DNA of 64,000 nucleotides from Epiperipatus broadwayi (GCA_028023455.1 JAQFVV010006271.1:5054366-5118365), one strand, 5' to 3'; positions 1 to 14,194 are shown, counted from the stretch's first letter. Notes: generated by a model from the sequence alone, not told the origin. Numbers and translations: made by a program.

Positions 1-1572
<1,572 letters not shown>

Positions 1573-2498
1573 GCCCTTTTGTATGGGTCACCATCTAATT
1601 TTTGTGCTAATCTATTAAAAATTTTAAATTTAAGATATATTTGAATATGTGATGTTAATTTTGCTTATGGTAATATTTCAAAAGGTTTAATTAAAGCAAT
1701 CTATGAATATTTGATATGTGAAATTGTGCTGATAGTGAGAGAGACATTTTAAATGATGATGATTATAATATATGGTTGGGGAAAAATGGTCATAATCAAT
1801 ACTGCATTAATATATTTAATAAATAAGTGTTTAAAGCTAAAGGTGTTTAAAAGACAAGTAAAATTAAAGGCATATATTTATTGTTGATGAAATAATATTA
1901 TAAGAGAATATAAATATTTTAATTATTGTAAGTACTTAAATAAAAGACTAATATTTGATTTTAATAATATTGGATAATTATTTTAAAATCTATTATAATA
2001 TCTTATTTATTTAAAAAATATTTATTTTAAAAAAATGCAATTGTTAGTTTATTTTTAGACGATGACAAGCGTTTCTTGTATTGTAAAGAACAGATGTTTG
2101 TTAAATATACACACACATGCTTGGAAGTTGTTTAGTAAAGTTGCAAAACTATTTTAAAAATCATGTTATAAATTTATAAATAATACGTGAGTTATCACGA
2201 GATAAAAATAAAGATATTCAATGTGAAATATTAAATCTGATTTTAAAATATTGTTTTAAAAATATGACGTATAAAAATACTTATTTTATTTAAAAATAAT
2301 CTTATAAAAGTTAAAATTAAAATCAAATAAGTAAGAATATTTTAAAAGAATGTTTAATAAATTTAACTAAACGATAAAGATTATTTTAGAAATTTAATAG
2401 TGTAATAAATATTAAATATTAAATAAGCCATTATTTATTTTTAATTTTGTGTTGTTGGTAAAATATGTAAATAAGCCAGCAAGTTGATTGTTTAATCT

Positions 2499-2560
2499 AC
2501 CAATCAAATGGGAAGTTTCTTCCGGTATAAAAGCTCAGTTCAATTGTTAGGAGAGGACTT
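2499..2560 (+). promoter_or_regulatory. Putative Pol II core promoter of E1
   Basis: A CCAAT box (2500-2504), a TATAAAAG box (2526-2533) and a GGAGAGGACT block (2550-2559) lie in order. The E2 and E3 copies keep a TATA box and a GGGGA-type block at the corresponding place although the surrounding sequence has diverged. That suggests functional constraint or recent common origin. Confidence 0.5.
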
Positions 2561-2759
2561 CGTGATTGATTTTTCAAGTTAATTGTGTTATTAAAAAATA
2601 GCAAAGTAAATTTGATAGACGCTCTTAAAATCAATTTTAAAATTACAAGAGTGTCATTATAAATAATTTATAAAAATTTTAAATGATAAACATGCAGTGT
2701 TAACTTAATTTTTTCCCTATCGGTCGTCTCTATTAAGCTCAATTTACAAGCAAATAATC

Positions 2760-2891
2760 ATGGAAACATCATATATAGTGAAAATATATCGGAAACTTTA
2801 CCCTAGAAATATGACAAACGCTGGATTAGTTCGGAAAATTACGAGATGGAGAAAAGTAATATTTTGGACAGTATATAATTTTAAAAGCTAA
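2760..2891 (+). CDS. Small ORF (43 aa) downstream of the E1 promoter
   Basis: The ATG lies about 235 bp downstream of the TATA box. The E2 copy also has an ATG-GAA start about 235 bp after its TATA box (38778). Both predicted peptides begin Met-Glu, have an early basic Tyr-Arg stretch, and share a tail resembling (R)xxIxWTxYxxxK. I recognise no family. No signal peptide or transmembrane segment is evident. It may be a short leader peptide, an exon fragment or chance; the matching spacing and C-terminal similarity are the only support. Confidence 0.25.
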   Translation: METSYIVKIYRKLYPRNMTNAGLVRKITRWRKVIFWTVYNFKS

Positions 2892-5544
2892 TTGCTATTG
2901 ACTATTAGAAAATTAAATATTTTAAAGAATAAAATACTTCTTTATAAAGAAAGTATTTTGTAAAATATAAATTTAAATATATATATCTTAAGGAAAGATA
3001 TTAGAAATAAAAGTAGTTTTATAAATACTTGCCTTGTTAAGTCTTTATGTTTTAAAAGACTGAATATTGACAATTTTGGAAGGCAAATAAATTGAAAATA
3101 TAATTAGCTAAAAGTCTTAATATAATAAAAATTATTATATTGAAATAATTTAAACGCTGGTCGTTTATAGATAAAGAAGCTTATTCTTACCTGGATATTT
3201 TGTTAAGAAATGCGCAAGTAATATATGGACGTCCCAGTTAATTTAAAATAATTAAATGATAATTTTCATAAACTATAGACTAATTGAAGATAATAACTTT
3301 AAATAATATTTTTAAAGAACTGAATCCGGATCAGATAAACTATTTTAATTTATTATATTTTATGGAAGAACTGATTAACTTTTATTTTATTTTAAAAGAA
3401 CGTTTTCGTTTTTATAAACTTTTAAAACATGTGATGGACCGGAAACAGGAAATGGTGTTCTAGTGAATGTGTGCCTAGGATTAAAGAACTTTATGGTGAA
3501 AAGGAGACATCGCTGGAGTTATGTAATATGAATTCTGTTTTATTTATCTAACATAAAATTTAAATATTATTAATCTATTAAAATAAGATAGGTACATATC
3601 TTTAAATAATAACTAAAAATAATATAATGATTAATTGCATGAGTTTATTTTATAATTAATATAACACAGAATATTTTGAAGAATGATCGTGAGTATAAAT
3701 GTGAATTATTTTATGAAGCTGTAATTCCGAAGAATATTGGAAGATGGACTGGACATTAAATCATTATTGATGGTAAAAAAATTGTATAATAATAATAATT
3801 TTGATGTATTTAATATGTTTTCTTTAAATTAATCAAATAATATGTTGTTTTGAATGAATGTATGATTATTTTAAAAATACACACACATTATATTGGCAGT
3901 GACAGTTTTATTTGAATATGCATAATTTGAATTTATGAAATAAATACGATGCAACATTACATAAGAAGCTTAGAAATAATTATATGATTCTTTCATTAAT
4001 AAACTTCGATATTTTATGTTATAGTATTAGAATTATATTTATTATTCATGGGTAATTATTTTTATTGCAAGTTAGGAATAGATTTAAAAGTCTATATTTT
4101 ATTGTTGTTTTATTGGATAAATTACGTTAAGTTCTATGGAGAAGTTTATATTTAGGTTGAAGGTTTACCAAGTATAAATGATGAAGCATAAATAGTTTGG
4201 AATTAGTATTTTATTTAGAGTTGAAAGTTGTTTTCCGGAAATTTTAAATAAGTTTAGAGGATGTTTTTGTAGATAGAAATTTATTAAGAAGGAGTAGTAT
4301 AACACATAAAGTGAAGTAATAATTTTACATAGAAAAGAATCATAAAATTTATCTAATATAATACTTTATTAATTTGAAATTAATGAATGATTTGAATAAT
4401 ATTATTATTTCAACAACACATATATGTAATGCATATTTGATAAAACCTGTAGCATGAATTGCATTAAGTGAAATATAAAGTTATAATTAATTATTTGTTA
4501 TTACATTACACAGATACATTAATTTCTATTATAATATTAAAGTAGTACTAATAGTAAAGTGAATACATACTATTACATTATGGAATGAATAACAGTAATA
4601 CTTTATTAATGTAGCAATTTTAATTATTGAAGGTTAATTGTTTGCATATGCTACATAAACAGTATTTACATAAAATTATTTGTAATAATTGAAGCTTACT
4701 GATATGTATTTAAAGTCTAAGTTTTAAAAACATACTTCAATATTATTAGTATAGCATTTTAAAAGAATGTATAGATTATTTAATAGGAGTATGAGCTAAT
4801 AACAGTGTAAACATTTTGTATTATTATTTTCTTATTTTTATTTTTTTTTGTTTTCTAATTTTGAACTGTAAATATTGTAAATAAATTTTTTAGTTGAAGT
4901 TAATGTAAATAAACTTGTTTAATTTGTTTTAAAAGTGTGTCGAGTTCATTATTTTACACCACAGCATTTGACAGCAGATAATTTGAAGAAACATAATATT
5001 TGCACAATGTGAATTTATTAATATTATTTTAGAAATAAATACAATATATTCCTGATTATCATTTTATGAAAATTGATTGACATTATTACATCATATTACA
5101 ATGGTCATAGAGTAATTATAATGCATAATATAAGAGTACAATATTATTTATTGCCACAGATTATTGAATTATAAGATTTTGATCTATTCCAAAATTTAGA
5201 TGCTATATGAAAATAAAAGATATACATATGATTATTTATTTAATGATTGATGATATATCAGAAATAGATAAGATTAAGTTATACTCTAAGATTAGTATTA
5301 TAATTATTAAAATAAGTTAGGTGTATTTAGGTTTGATATAAAATCCCATATCATACTTATTTACATGAGTTATCATTACTTTAAGATAATTAGAAGAACC
5401 TGAGATTATTTAATTATATTTTAAAAATTAAAAGTTAAGATTTATTTATTTTATTATTATTAAAGATAGTTTATTTTATTAAAAGCCATAAGAATGCTGT
5501 AGATGTAGTAGTAAGTTAATAAGGAGGTAATATTATTCTTATGC

Positions 5545-5580
5545 CATTGAGACAATGTCTTGGAAGATATTGACTCAATG
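5545..5580 (+). other. Conserved hairpin near the 3' end of E1
   Basis: CATTGAG (5545-5551) pairs with CTCAATG (5574-5580). The same arms recur in E2 at 42091-42097 and 42119-42125 with a similar loop length although the loop sequence differs, as expected for a selected stem. Confidence 0.45.
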
Positions 5581-5815
5581 TAAATCTACTTATTGCTTTG
5601 TAACTTTACTTCACAGTCTCATGATTTTAATTAAATACTTATTTAATTAGTACATACTATAGAATTATATTGATTTTAATAATTAATAATAAATTTAAGT
5701 AGAATATGATAGTATAAAAGTAAATTAAAGATAGATATGCAAATTGTAATTAAGCATTATAATTTAATTGAGCTAGTCGTATTTCAAACTATATTATACA
5801 TCGAGAAGTAAGGGT

Positions 5816-5818
<3 letters not shown>

Positions 5819-5907
<89 letters not shown>
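5819..5907. repeat. (TA)n microsatellite
   Basis: A TA run of about 44 units directly following the ACA end of E1. Confidence 0.97.
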
Positions 5908-5913
<6 letters not shown>

Positions 5914-6074
5914 CCAGGGACTCTGTCTGTTAAATAGATATCTGCAGATTTTTAAAAATAATTTTCATTAAAATTTGAGATGTCTAAGAAAGTAAATTAT
6001 ATGTCAAATAAAATGATGATTATTTAAATTATGTTCAAAAAATATCCTCTAGGTTATATTTTGTTATAAATATT

Positions 6075-6527
<453 letters not shown>

Positions 6528-6543
6528 TACCATTTCTTTTCAG

Positions 6544-6680
6544 CACGATGTGAAACTCATAATAAACCTTCACTGATAAATGGAAAGACTACTCCATGCA
6601 ATAGTGATTCTGATTGCCCTGCCAGGCGTGTATGCATTAAAAAAATATGTAATGACCAATCAAAAGCATGTGTTGTATAA
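6544..6680 (+). CDS. 3'-terminal exon of a cysteine-rich, probably secreted protein
   Basis: A pyrimidine-rich stretch and CAG at 6541-6543 form a good 3' splice site. The exon then supplies two bases of a split codon (phase 1 intron) and 44 codons before TAA at 6678. The peptide has six cysteines spaced C-x15-C-x5-C-x5-C-x4-C-x6-C, with an Asp-Ser-Asp-Cys-Pro block after the second. This resembles small disulfide modules of invertebrate extracellular proteins (EB-like or similar knots). A phase 1 boundary is usual for extracellular modules. An AATAAA signal follows 14 bp after the stop. Upstream exons, including any signal peptide, are not recognisable in this window; they could lie left of it or be very short. 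The function is unknown. It might be a structural, immune or venom-type peptide, but the sequence does not decide. Confidence 0.6.
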
Positions 6681-6693
6681 ACACTTTAATTTT

Positions 6694-6699
6694 AATAAA
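6694..6699 (+). promoter_or_regulatory. Poly(A) signal AATAAA of the cysteine-rich gene
   Basis: A canonical hexamer 14 bp after the stop codon, followed by T-rich sequence. It supports the exon being the last one. Confidence 0.5.
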
Positions 6700-6715
6700 G
6701 TTTTATTGAATTAAA

Positions 6716-6865
6716 TATGTTTACTTTTAACTTATTTTTATATATGTATATCATTTCTTTATTAATTAATTAAATAATCACTGAATTTTATCTACAAATG
6801 ACAAAAAAAGTGAAATTTCTTCTATAAACCATTCATTCTATTCATATGCACATGCAGGCACACAA

Positions 6866-6905
<40 letters not shown>

Positions 6906-7286
6906 TGTGTGTGCAGGTAATTATAAGTTGAACAAAAATAATATAACTATGTTTAATTTTTTCACATAAAAGTACTTTGATTTAAAAAAAAAGCTGAATA
7001 TCAAATAAAGCATTATATCTTTATCATGGTTAGTGATGACAATTGGTCCCTAAAATTCATTGAAATGTAAAATATGTTATAAAAATCAATTACAATTAGT
7101 CCAGGTCTTAAACAAAATAATTCAGTACTTTATATTCAAATTATTTTAAAAATCGATTACAAATTTAAACTTTAATTGCAAAAAAAGTGTTATATTAATG
7201 AATAGATATTGTATTTATATTATAAAAATACTAACATGTGGATAAAGGATAAATCAATTACAATAAAAACATTTATGTAGCTATAA

Positions 7287-7289
<3 letters not shown>
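6716..7289. other. AT-rich spacer with a (CA)n(TA)n tract
   Basis: It contains a CA run passing into a TA run at about 6867-6904. Nothing else is recognisable. Confidence 0.5.

Positions 7290-7371
<82 letters not shown>
7290..7371. repeat. (TA)n microsatellite
   Basis: A TA run with one C interruption. Confidence 0.95.
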
Positions 7372-7372
<1 letters not shown>

Positions 7373-7539
7373 GTCAGTAAATTGATATTAAAAGTTTTTA
7401 ACACGGATGAACCCGCAAAATATGTATTTTATATATATATATATATATGATTCAATGTCTGTATTTTAAAGCAATATACATAATTATATAACTGATTATT
7501 TGTAAATACAGTAACTAAATAATTAAAAAAAATTATGTA

Positions 7540-7584
7540 CTTAGGAGTACTTTCGATTATCCCAGTAAACTGTGTCAACTAAAG
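7540..7584 (-). ncRNA. Hammerhead-like core (degenerate) in PLE tail
   Basis: On the minus strand: helix I arm CTTTAG, core TTGACAC, imperfect helix II (GTTTA with TAATC), GAAA, palindromic GTAC as helix III, then T-C and helix I arm CTAAG. Order and pairing fit a minimal type I hammerhead with an intermolecular helix III. The core carries U instead of C3 and is degenerate at G8/A9, so it is probably inactive. Confidence 0.35.
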
Positions 7585-7645
7585 CTTTGAAATGCTAACT
7601 TTCCAACAATTCCGTGATCTTAACGTTTGCTGCTTGCCTGTTAAT
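7540..7645 (-). mobile_element. Penelope-like element 3' tail fragment
   Basis: Read on the minus strand it contains GAAAGT.AGC..TTCAAAG, then AGTTGAC, and CGAAAGTACTCCT. It closely matches the fragments at 26893-27060. The AGTTGA...GAAAGTACTTCTG core also matches the 3' flank of the GIY-YIG copies at 14085-15512 and the palindrome at 21933-22174. It is non-coding. Confidence 0.5.
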
Positions 7646-7679
7646 TAAGTCATGTTTACATTTTTATATTAGCATAGCT

Positions 7680-8127
7680 TGTTTTATTTTTCTTTTATTG
7701 TTATTTTTTCAATTTACAATATTTTTACACTATTAAAATTGAAGTCAAAACATAACTACATGATTTATTACGGTTGTAAAAAACAGATGCTGAAATATTA
7801 TTATATACTGTGCAATTTTGTTTCGATTTCTGAACACGTTTTAAAAATAGCAATGTTCTTTCATTGTTTTTTCCAACAAACATCTAGATTCACTTATATA
7901 TATATATACTGCCACACATACATATTCATTTATAAATGACACAATTTTTATTTATAAATGAGGATTTATCTCTGGAGTTATTTATTATTTTGTTTAATGT
8001 AGGTGTGTAAAATGCAATACCACATATATCTTTCTAAATTTTCCTTATAAACTCAAGTAAAGTTTATAAGGAAAACAAAACAGATGCCACATTACCTAAT
8101 TAAATAAAGCTTGTATTTATAAATGTT
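7680..8127. other. Non-coding spacer with a hairpin
   Basis: A 15 bp perfect stem (TTTTCCTTATAAACT and its complement) lies at about 8039-8076. The open frame at 7679-7939 has no recognisable domain. An approximately 30 bp block at 8086-8118 recurs at 8468-8500, flanking the next element. Confidence 0.45.
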
Positions 8128-8480
8128 ATATATAGAGCTCACAAAACGAACTCTTAGCAAACTTTCTAGAATATCCCCACCCTCAGACTGGTTTCTACTA
8201 CTGGAATCCTCAGTGAGTTACTAGGATATTCCATCATTAGATTAAAAATACAAAAACAAGCCTATTACTTTTTTCTAATTTATAATTATTAAGCAATCAA
8301 ATCTGAAAATTTCAGACATCCATATGTCTTTCAATTCAGCTACCTAACTTAAATCGCTCCCATATGGGTGTGGTCTAAGTTCAGATACACCACATATTAA
8401 TAGCTTTAGCAATATAAAATTGCCAAAAATATCATAACAAAAATAAAATTAGAAAAAAAATCAAGTCACAAGTCACATGA
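8128..8480 (-). mobile_element. MITE-like element, copy 1 (family M1)
   Basis: This ~350 bp is an inverted copy of 10502-10850. Both begin TATATAGAGCTCACAAAAC, and the second ends with the inverted form GTTTTGTGATATATA. The shared interior (CATATGGG, TTTCAGA and TAATCTAATGATGGAAT-like blocks) is recognisable but diverged. It has no coding capacity. TA-rich termini suggest a TA-targeting DNA transposon derivative such as Tc1/mariner-type, but no transposase is present. Confidence 0.5.
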
Positions 8481-10067
8481 CCTAATTTAATAAGCTTGTA
8501 TTTAAATAATTTAAACAGTGCTTTAAAATTTATAACTATCAAGCATATTTTTCCAATAAACCCCCTCTACTTTAACAAAAAGATTCACCTAAAACATTTA
8601 CAACATGAAAAACATAAGTGCTTATGTATGTATATTTAACTAAAACTGTTATGACTCTATCACTATTGATCAGAACATCTTATGAATTAGTTCTCATTAA
8701 CTATAATACATTTCCAATGTGTATTTATGGTCATCCATAGGATTACAGGTGCCAATCTTATAAGAATATAAGAATTACATGAAGTGAGTATATTACCAAT
8801 GAGAGCCACTATCTTAAGAAATGTGAGAGAGGTTTTTGACCACTGGCTAGCTCAATTCCAGGTCAGGGTGACATCATGGCCGAGAGTAGGCATGAATGAA
8901 AGTAAGAGTTTTAAATGATATATATATAATAAACATAATGAAAATATCACAATATGATTTCCAGATACAGTTTTATTATCAAATCAGATTTGACTTAAAT
9001 TATTTCAAAAGTCAATTATTATTCTTTTGATCATTAAGAAAAAAAACAAATATAATTTAACCTTTCACCCTTTGGACATAACATTAATTAGAACTCTGCC
9101 ATTTTGATACACACACACGCAACATTCTTTCCAATATATTTTTATCATAAATAAGTTAGGTAGTGAAGGTCGATAGAAAAAGTTTATTCCACATGACCTC
9201 ATATACTAATTGCAACTTTAATGTCCACAAATAAGAATTTAATAAAAGTTTTCTTTTTGTTTGTTAGCAGGATTCACATGTGCATCTTAAAAAATGGTTG
9301 ATACTTTATTTCTTATTAGAAATCAATACAAAAATTTCTTTTATCTGAATATATCTGAGGAATTTGTGGAAAAATATTTTGTTTCCTTTTAAGAATTCTG
9401 ATAAACACAGGTAATAAATATACAATTCATTGTGAAGTTTCACGATCTTTGTTTTTTAAATGGCCATCGTTTCATGAGGCTCCACTGCAGTTAGTGGGAA
9501 TTAGGGGATCTAGCCTGATATGTTAGACTTTTACCACATCATTTCCTTTTGATCTTCCATTAGGTAAATTTAAAATTTAAAATTTTTGAAATTGAATTAA
9601 CGATTCTGCTGTCAATGATTCAAGCTCTGCAGGGACAAGACCAGGAGCATTCTGGCTCCCTTTCTTTTATAGCCCCAACCATTCATTCTAGAAAATTCTT
9701 TTGATCTCACTTCCTGTTTCAATTGCTGCCTAACCAGAATTTAGTTGACATGTGAAATGCTTTTATTACTGCTTTTATTGTAAACAAAAGAAAGTAAAAT
9801 TTTATTTCTGATGGAATCTTCTAGGTTTTTATAATGGAAATAAAACCTCATTTCTATTTCTTCAACCACTAAACTCATTCACACACACATTAGTAACATG
9901 CACATATACATCATTTCAAAATGACAGAGCATCTCCCCTAATTTGTGTATTCATGGAGCCACCACCATGTAATAAAATAAAATTTATATATATATGTAAT
10001 TACCGCCACACTATGATATTATTTGTGACAGGGTTCGAACCTATTCTTTCACAATAGTGACCTTCTT
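8481..10067. other. Unassigned AT-rich DNA
   Basis: No gene, long repeat or recognisable element is seen. Slightly GC-richer patches at about 8840-8900 and 9480-9680 contain no long open frame or convincing splice-site pair. Confidence 0.4.
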
Positions 10068-10130
10068 AAAACCTGTTTAAAGTTATTACATATGTTTTCT
10101 GTGTGCTCACTTAATTAATTACTACTCTTC
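10068..10130 (+). repeat. Short direct repeat, copy 1
   Basis: About 63 bp (AAACCTGTTTAAAGT... through TTAATTAATTACTA) recurring at 10432-10492. The second copy lies just before the M1 element at 10502. Confidence 0.55.
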
Positions 10131-10431
10131 AATAGTTTATACAATTTCCAACATTAAGATCATAATATTGACTCACTGTAAATCACAAGATTTCACGTAA
10201 GTTAATTTGTAAAGGAAATAGTGGACATAAACCATGGAGAAACCAATGCTTCACACTTCCAAACAAAGATGCTTCAGATTTATCTCCATAAGTGGAAATT
10301 TAGGTTGAACGTAAATTGGTCACTCTTATCTTTAAAAAAGTCACTATATTGTGTTGTGAATTGGAAGGTCCCTCTTCTGTAATATATGCTTAATTATTAC
10401 AAATTTTAAAGTGCATTGAATACAGGTTAAA

Positions 10432-10492
10432 GCCTGTTTAAAGTATTACATATACTTTCTGTGTACTCAATAAATTAATTACTAAACTTCTT
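10432..10492 (+). repeat. Short direct repeat, copy 2
   Basis: Second copy of the 10068-10130 block, with several substitutions. Confidence 0.55.
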
Positions 10493-10501
10493 TTTACAAA
10501 T

Positions 10502-10850
10502 GTTATATATAGAGCTCACAAAACTGACTTTCTTTTTTGTAATTTTATTTTTTGCTGTCATGGCTTTGGTGATTTTATATTACTAAAGCTATTAATATAT
10601 AGTGTATATGAACTTAGTTCAGTCCCATATGGCTATTTGATTAGATACCTGTATTGGAAGACATATGGGTGTCTAAAAATTTCAGATTTTCTACTTAATA
10701 GTTATATGTTAGATAATTTGCTGGGCTTGTCCTGCTATTTTTAATCTAATGATTGAATATGTTAGCACTTCACTGAGAATGCCATAGCAGACAACAGTCT
10801 CAAGTTTGGGATATTCTACAAAGTCTGTTAAGAGCTTGTTTTGTGATATA
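10502..10850 (+). mobile_element. MITE-like element, copy 2 (family M1)
   Basis: Inverted with respect to 8128-8480. Its outer ends are TATATAGAGCTCACAAAAC on the left and GTTTTGTGATATATA on the right, imperfect terminal inverted repeats next to TA dinucleotides. It is non-coding. Confidence 0.5.
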
Positions 10851-10945
10851 TATATATATATATATATATATCACATATATATATCACAAAACAAGCCAAC
10901 CTGGTACAATATATATATATATATATATATTGTACCAGGTTGGCT
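10835..10945. repeat. Two adjacent hairpins with (TA)n loops
   Basis: The first stem is CTTGTTTTGTGA paired with TCACAAAACAAG around (TA)n, reusing the M1 terminus. The second stem is AGCCAACCTGGTACAA paired with TTGTACCAGGTTGGCT around (TA)n (10894-10945). Open frames of Tyr-Ile repeats here are artefacts. Confidence 0.7.
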
Positions 10946-11029
10946 CCACAGAAGATCTTACTTACCCTGCAAAGGTTTTGGCTGGTATCAAACTTCTTTA
11001 AAACACATTTATAATCTTATTTAATTATA

Positions 11030-12521
11030 AATGTTACGTGAACGAACCGGCACGTTCGAGCAAAATGGAAGATCTTATTGATAGCTTTAACTATCAACAA
11101 TGGCCCACCTCAGCTGCTAGATACAAACCCCTACTATCCAAACACTTTAATTGTTTCAGAGTAAACTCCAGGCACCAGTTAGTCTCAGACTAACATATTT
11201 GGCAGTAGGCCCATAATCCAGCGCTTGAAACGATCCCAAAAACTAGCTAAATCTAATTTTAATCAATAATAAAATATAGAAAAAAAGAATTGGCAAGAAG
11301 AGATTGATAAAAGGAATTTGATAAAAAGAATTGACCCACTAATAGAGTTTAAGTTTTAAGAAAATTTATTAACTAACATTAATTTACTAAATTTAAACAT
11401 CTTTATATTTTTTTAACTAATATAACACACACACATTTTAAATTAACACACTATAATATATATCTTATGAAAAGCATAAATAATTTTTGACATTTATAAA
11501 ATCATATAGCATTCACAAACATGCACATCAATAGTTCATTTTATGCATTATTATAGAGTTCAAACTACTTGTCTCTGGATGCTTTATGAATTAATGCAAT
11601 GGCTATTATGGTATCAATGAAAATAAGCAAATGTTTTACTTAGGATTTTGAGCGTAGATTTAGAACTTTGTTTTCTTCTTGTTTGCTGCTTCCATTACAT
11701 ATACTTCCAGCTGGCTGGGACATTTTCTTGATGAGTTTTCTTATTATTCATGATTATTACTAGTGGAGACAATTAGATACAGATGGAGATTTTCTAAGTT
11801 GTTACACTGACATTATTTCACGGGTAGATATTGCTCATCTTATTTGACTAAGGCTCGAGAAAGACATGTGTTCCCAAAAGATGCTCAGCATTGCATTTTG
11901 TTTCTGGATATATTTAACTCAAATGATTGTCCTCTCTTGATTTAACTGACTCAATTAATTTCTGAACAGATTATCTGATAAAATTTTACTATTTATACCC
12001 ACAAAGTGTTTTTCTTTTCGATATACTCTGGCAATATCTGTTGTCAAAATTCCATTGATAATCCTTTGACAATGTGTTTTGGAAGATTGTTTAATTAATA
12101 ATAGCCATGCAAAACGTGTTGTTTTTTTATATTTTTAATTAATAGCCATTGCCATGTTTTTTAATGATAAACTACTTTTATTTCATTTTAATATTTATTA
12201 CGCATACATTTTTTTTATTATTTACAATCGCACATATATATCCACACATATAAGAGGTTTTAAGATTACTTTTTCTTTAATTTGAATGAAAAGAGATTTG
12301 TTTTTTTAAAACTTTAAATTATATTTTGTCTAATAATAATACACTCTACTTCCTTTTATGAAACCTTTAGTTTATCTTTTCTAACCAACCCCCCCCTTTT
12401 AATCAATTATTTTCTAACTTGTATTTCAAACTAATGATAGAATACTATTAAACTTTTACAAAAGATTTTTATTTTAATAATTTTTTTAGACAAAATTATT
12501 TTATATACATGTGCCAATTCA
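11030..12521. other. Unassigned DNA
   Basis: A GC-richer stretch at 11040-11240 looks like part of an unidentified dispersed sequence but has no long frame or tRNA-like boxes. The remainder is AT-rich and featureless. Confidence 0.4.
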
Positions 12522-12529
12522 GCCTTGGC

Positions 12530-12569
<40 letters not shown>

Positions 12570-12577
12570 GCCAAGGC
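12522..12577. repeat. Hairpin with a (TA)n loop
   Basis: GCCTTGGCACAA pairs with TTGTGCCAAGGC across a (TA)n tract. Another (TA)n run follows at 12583-12614. The GGCACA and TGTGCC halves are the same as the termini of the E1-E4 family. Confidence 0.75.
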
Positions 12578-12579
12578 AA

Positions 12580-12616
<37 letters not shown>

Positions 12617-12619
12617 GAT

Positions 12620-13697
12620 GGTTGGGGATGCAACTACACTTACATTATAATTGTGCTGCCAGGGTGCCAACAGGCCAATTGAACCCCAAAATTTATATAG
12701 GCTGGAATGTACTTACAGTAAGATCAGGAATTTAAATAAATATAACTGTAATGCCCCTGCCACTAACTCATGGACATGCAGAGATTTAATATATAAATTT
12801 TAATTTATAACATTTCAATAAAGAGTTAATAAGAAATGCAAATAAACTACTGCCAGCAATAACACACAAAAATACATTTATTGTCTCATGTTTAATATTT
12901 AAAATTATGGAATCAATTAATCTTAAATTTGTTATCTTTTTTTTTTAATTTAAATTATTATTTAAGAAAGTCCACACAGATGGACATTTTAATAACATTT
13001 TACTTTAGAATGTTTTCTATAGATAGGCAACATAGATTACTCAGTTAAAAACATTTCCAAACAATCATTCGATCACAGACTAAAAGTTCATAGCCAAAAC
13101 AATGCTTGTTTCATGATCTATGGATGCAACCAATGCAATGAAGATGCTAGCATAAAACCACACAGACAGAAATGTGTGTCTACAGCATGATAGTATTTGG
13201 AGAGAAATGATTGTCACTCAGACCAGGAATGAGCATCTGTCTTGCAAAGAAAATCATTTGAAAAATATATATTAAAAATTCTCTGTAATGGTAAATTCAA
13301 GTCTTGGTTGCCTTACTAATAATACCAAGAGTAAAAAGGAAAAAAATGGTGTGGGAAATATGTCCACAACCATTGTAACACATCGACTACACTTTTGGGT
13401 CATGCATTCATATTGGGCTTTTGCCCTGTATAGTAACATGCTTCACATTACTTCAATATAAACACCCATATATCTCTCCAACCAAAATCGACCTAATTAT
13501 GAAACAAATATCCTAAAATTAACTCCTTTTAAAATAAACATAAATGAATCTAAATATAAAGTTATTACATTAAAAATTGCTGAGGGAAATGTACATTAAA
13601 GTAAACCCAGTGGCACTCATCATAAGGTGCCACAGTGATAACAATAACTTAAAAGATATATGAATAAATACATTTCGACACTCAGCATGAGGTGACA
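12620..13697 (+). repeat. Dispersed repeat R1, copy A (~1.08 kb)
   Basis: Collinear with 20660-21740. Shared landmarks are GGCCAATTGAACC, AATTTATATAGGCTGG, ACTACTGCCAG, GTTCATAG and the terminal CACTCAGCATGAGG. Both copies end at a (TA)n tract and are followed by a palindrome made of PLE-tail sequence. No frame is conserved, so it is a non-coding transposon remnant of unknown class. Confidence 0.75.
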
Positions 13698-13753
13698 TAT
13701 ATATATATATATATATATATTAAAACAAAATAAATGTCCGCTAATATCAATAA

Positions 13754-14042
13754 TACAATAACGAAACTTAAATATATTCCAAACAACGGTAACAATTTAC
13801 AATATTATATAAATAAAAACTCATAAAGAAATATTTTTGATCATATTCATAATCATTTTCAACTCAACTTTCAAAATGGAATCATCTATTACCAACCGGT
13901 TGGTAATAGATGATTCCATTTTGAAAGTTGAGTTGAAAATGATTATGAATATAATCAAAAATATTTCTTTAGGAGTTTTTATTTATATAATATTGTAAAT
14001 TGTTTACCGTTGTTTGGAATATATTTAAGTTTCGTTATTATA
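13754..14042. repeat. ~290 bp near-perfect palindrome (PLE-tail-like arms)
   Basis: Two ~145 bp arms meet at AACCGGTT (13894-13901) with only a few mismatches and a 1 bp indel. Read outward, each arm contains AGTTGAG, a GATTAT/ATAATC stem, a TATTTCTTTAGGA stretch and GTTTACCGTT. That is the same order as the PLE-tail palindrome at 21933-22174. The outer edges run into TA-rich sequence. Confidence 0.7.
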
Positions 14043-14145
14043 TATCTATACAACCATTAAATGTCTGTATTTTTAAATCGTATAATAATAATTCAAACAA
14101 ATATATTTAACACAGTATTCAAAATTAAATAATATATTCTTTACC

Positions 14146-14194
14146 AGAAGTACTTTCAATTGTTTCACTGACAATCTTTATCAACTGTTAATAC
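14146..14194 (-). ncRNA. Hammerhead-like core in PLE 3' tail (left arm)
   Basis: On the minus strand: CAG, TTGATAA, helix II ATTGT/ACAAT, GAAA, palindromic GTAC, T-T and CTG. The layout matches a minimal hammerhead with intermolecular helix III. Helix I is short and C3 is replaced by U. Confidence 0.35.

Noticed and set aside
10023-10040. B-box-like GGGTTCGAACC
   Set aside because: No A box at suitable distance on either strand, so no tRNA or SINE call.
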